Shown in pieces: positions 61,689 through 64,000 of a stretch of 64,000 bases of DNA. The translations under genes were made by a program, and so were the position numbers. The DNA lies in NCBI GenBank assembly GCA_028873865.1, contig JAPPNI010000027.1, positions 156,972 through 220,971 on the forward strand, in the 5' to 3' direction. This stretch comes from Chloroflexota bacterium. Lineage in GTDB: Bacteria; Chloroflexota; Dehalococcoidia; Bin125. Under the pieces are notes generated by a model. It was not told where the DNA came from. It saw nothing but the letters and a program-made list of their open reading frames with translations, and ran no database searches. Within the stretch, counting starts at the first letter, position 1; each line of letters begins with the position of its first letter.

Positions 61689-64000
61689 CTAGTCTGTGAA
61701 GACGACCTCGCCTTGCACGTCCTTGGACTTGAGGCCGCCGCTCCAGCCGATGGCGAGGCCGAGCTCGGTCTCGCCGCCGATCTCCACCGTGACCGTCGTC
61801 AACGGCTCGTCCTTGCTCAGCGAGATGAACATGTTCTCGCCGACGATGCCGTCGCGGACCGGGACCAGCAGGATCATCTGGCTGCCGCTCGGGAGGCAGC
61901 TGAGCATGACCGTAAAGTCCACGGTGGCGTCCGAGCGGCTCGCCTCGGGACTGGAAATCAACAGCTCCGGCTTGTCCTCGCAGGCCGTGAGCGTCGCCAC
62001 GTCGGGCAGATCGCCATCGACCGGCGGTGGCGGATCATCGTCGTCCGCAACCGCGACCGTCGCCGTCTTCGACGCCTCGAGGTCGTAGTCGGCGCCGTCG
62101 ACCAGCGTCGCCGTGACGGAGCCGTCGCCCTCATCGGTCGAGTCGTCCGTCGTGGCGAGCGTCAGCGTGGCGCTGCCCGATGTTGGGATCGTCACCGTCC
62201 GCGAGCCGGCCGCAACGCCGTAATCGCCGACGGGCGTGATCGCAACCGTGACATCGAGGTTGGCCAAGGGCGCCGGACTCGCCGTCAGCGTGAAGCTCAC
62301 ACTGCCGCCCTCGGTCACGCCGCCGCCGCCTGTGATGCTGACCACCGGCGTCGGCGGCGGATCGTCGTTGTCCGCGACCGCGACCGTGGCCGAGCCGCTG
62401 CCCGTGTAGCCGCTGCCCGCGTTGATTGTGACCGTGATCGAGCCGTCCGACTCGTCGGTCGCGTCGTCCGTGGTACTGACCGTGAACGTCGCGGTCGTCG
62501 AGCCCGACGTGATCCGCACCGTGCGCTGACCCGTCGTTGCGCCAAAGTCGCCGCTCTGCGTGACCGTGACTGTGACGTCGACCTCCGCCGTCGGCGACGG
62601 GTTGGCCGAGATCGTGAAGGAGGCCGAGCCGCCTTCTGTGATCCCGCCGCCGCCCGTGATCGAGACGACCGGCGTCACGACCTGCTTGACGATCACGGGA
62701 TCGTCGTCGTCCGAGACCGTGACAGTCTGCGCGCTGGGCGAGCCCACCGTGTAGCCCGAGCCGGTCGCTAGCGTCGCGGTGACCGAGCCGTCCGACTCGT
62801 CGGTCGAGTCGTCCGTCGTGGCGAGCGTCAAGGTGGCGCTGCCCGAGGTCGGGATCGTGACCGTGCGCGAGCCGGCTATGACGCCGAAGTCGCCGCTCTG
62901 CGTGACCGTGACGGTGACATCCAGGTTCGCCGTCGGGGCCGGGCTGGCGCTGACGGTGAAGCTGGCCGAGCCGCCTTCGGTGATCCCGCCGCCGCTTGAG
63001 ATCGATACGACCGGGACCACCACCTGCGTGGGGGGGCGTCGGTGTCAGCCACCTCAAGCGCCGTCAGCTCCTCCACGACCGGGTCCCAGCGGGACCAGCC
63101 GCGGTCGGCGTAGGTCTGCGCCTCCGACGATGTCATCGCCGCGCCGGTGAAGCCCGGCACCTCCTCGCCGAAGGCGACCAGCACCCGCTTCCAGCGATTG
63201 ACGTGGGCCGCGCCCTGGTGTGTCTCGGCCGCATACGACTGCACGTTCGCCAGCACCGTTGCGTCGACCGTGTGGCCCGCGGAGGGCGCGTCGTCGTTGT
63301 CCGACACGGCCACTGTGGCCGCGCCCTGCGTGGCCGAGACCGTGTAGTCGCTGCCGGCGTTGAGCGTGGCCGTGAGCGAACCGTCAGGCTCGTCGTTCTG
63401 ATCGTCGGTGGTGCCCACGGCGAAGCTGACGACGCCACTGGTGGAAACCGTCACCGTGCGCTGGCCCGTGGTCGCGCCGTAGTCGCCGACCTCAGTGACC
63501 GTGACCGTGACGTCGAGGTTCGCTGCCGGCGCGGGGTTGGCCGTGAGCGTGAAGACGGCGTCGCCGCCCTCGGTCACGCCGCCGCCCGCGCTGACGCTCA
63601 CCTCCGGCGTCTGCTGCTGCAGCTGGCCCTGTTGCTGCTCCTGGCTCCTCAGGTAATCGGACGCTTGCTTGAAAGGGCTGTCCGGCCACTGCGCCGCGTT
63701 GTCGTGGATCTCCGAGTCCGGCATCGCCGACTCGCCGCTGTCATAGCCTATCGCGGCCAGCACCCGGTTCCACTTCTTGACGTGCGCGGGATTGTTGCGC
63801 ATCGCCGGATTCGGAGGGTCGTCGCGCACGTCGATCAGCAGATCGACGACCGCCTGGTAATCGGATTGGTTCGACAAACCCTGCGACGGCAGGTCGTCAT
63901 CGGCAACCGTAACGGTCAGCATAGACGTAGAGCCAACCGTATAATCGCTGCCCGCGTTGACGGTCAGCGTCACCGAGCCGTCCGTCTCATCAACCTCGTC
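61689..64000 (-). CDS. Calx-beta repeat surface protein (5' part off the window, frameshift in a C7 tract)
   Basis: At least 770 residues. The visible order is the end of one Calx-beta repeat at the right edge, a helical spacer (VKKWNRVLAAIGYDSGESAM...), a Calx-beta repeat (VTEGGDAVFTLTANPAPAAN), a second spacer of the same type (VNRWKRVLVAFGEEVPGFTG), then three more Calx-beta repeats (each with GGGITEGGSASFT-like starts and VADDDD-like ends), and a C-terminal domain ending GEVVFTD. The frame breaks in seven C at 63030-63036; eight would restore it, joining DTDAPP to TQVVVPVVSISS. Calx-beta proteins bind calcium and mediate adhesion or matrix formation. The tail domain recurs at 47690-47923. 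Sequencing error or phase variation may explain the break. Confidence 0.85.

Overview
The window is GC-rich DNA (by eye about two thirds G+C). Coding is dense, many genes have strong AAGGAG-type ribosome binding sites, and ATGA or GTGA start/stop overlaps are frequent. There is no rRNA, tRNA or universal marker gene, so the host cannot be placed firmly. Calx-beta repeat proteins, periplasmic sugar-binding-like proteins and an NHLM-type peptide exporter together would fit a high-GC, probably marine or host-associated bacterium such as a member of Chloroflexota or Actinomycetota. This placement is inference only.

Positions 1-1.85 kb hold the start of a type I restriction methylase (hsdM, running off the left edge) and a divergent Crp/Fnr-like regulator. 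From 2.1 to about 43.3 kb the content is that of one large conjugative or integrative element. It begins with a coupled operon of small HTH regulators (2.3-3.1 kb). A leftward type IV secretion operon follows (14.0 to 3.1 kb): a signal-anchored protein, a TrbL/VirB6-like membrane protein, a pilin-like protein, a PrgI-domain protein, a second small membrane protein, VirB4, a TraG-like coupling ATPase and a replication-relaxation protein. Next come an HTH/coiled-coil protein, a periplasmic binding-like protein, a McrBC restriction pair (18.3-21.9 kb), a Cys-repeat LRR lipoprotein and several decayed genes. A rightward replication/repair module (26.5-42.4 kb) then carries primase, RAD52-like annealing protein, Fe-S PD-(D/E)XK nuclease, two tandem SSBs, RadC, a methyltransferase gene split by a group II intron, a string of tiny zinc-ribbon-like proteins and an SNF2-type helicase. 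GC-rich intergenic hairpins of similar design recur through this module.

From 43.3 to 47.9 kb the DNA is a graveyard: an IS5-type element inserted in a degenerate copy of the HTH/coiled-coil gene, plus other remnants. From 44.0 to 54.9 kb lies the most interesting part, a peptide export locus. Two NHLM-type ABC transporters (one with a C39 leader peptidase) and a very short HlyD-like adaptor are surrounded by four small genes whose products share an acidic leader ending in an E-L-x(5-6)-L-x(2)-V-S-G-G type double-glycine motif. The segments after the motif are unrelated, hydrophilic and lack an obvious modification enzyme nearby. One precursor has a ten-base G tract inside its leader and another is split by a one-base frameshift at the GG site.

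From 55 to 64 kb there are a truncated gene, two periplasmic-binding-like proteins, an M20 amidohydrolase whose catalytic Glu-Glu segment is deleted by a frameshift, a partial second copy of it, and a large Calx-beta surface protein that runs off the right edge and is frameshifted in a C7 tract. Its C-terminal domain matches the end of a decayed gene next to the peptide exporter.
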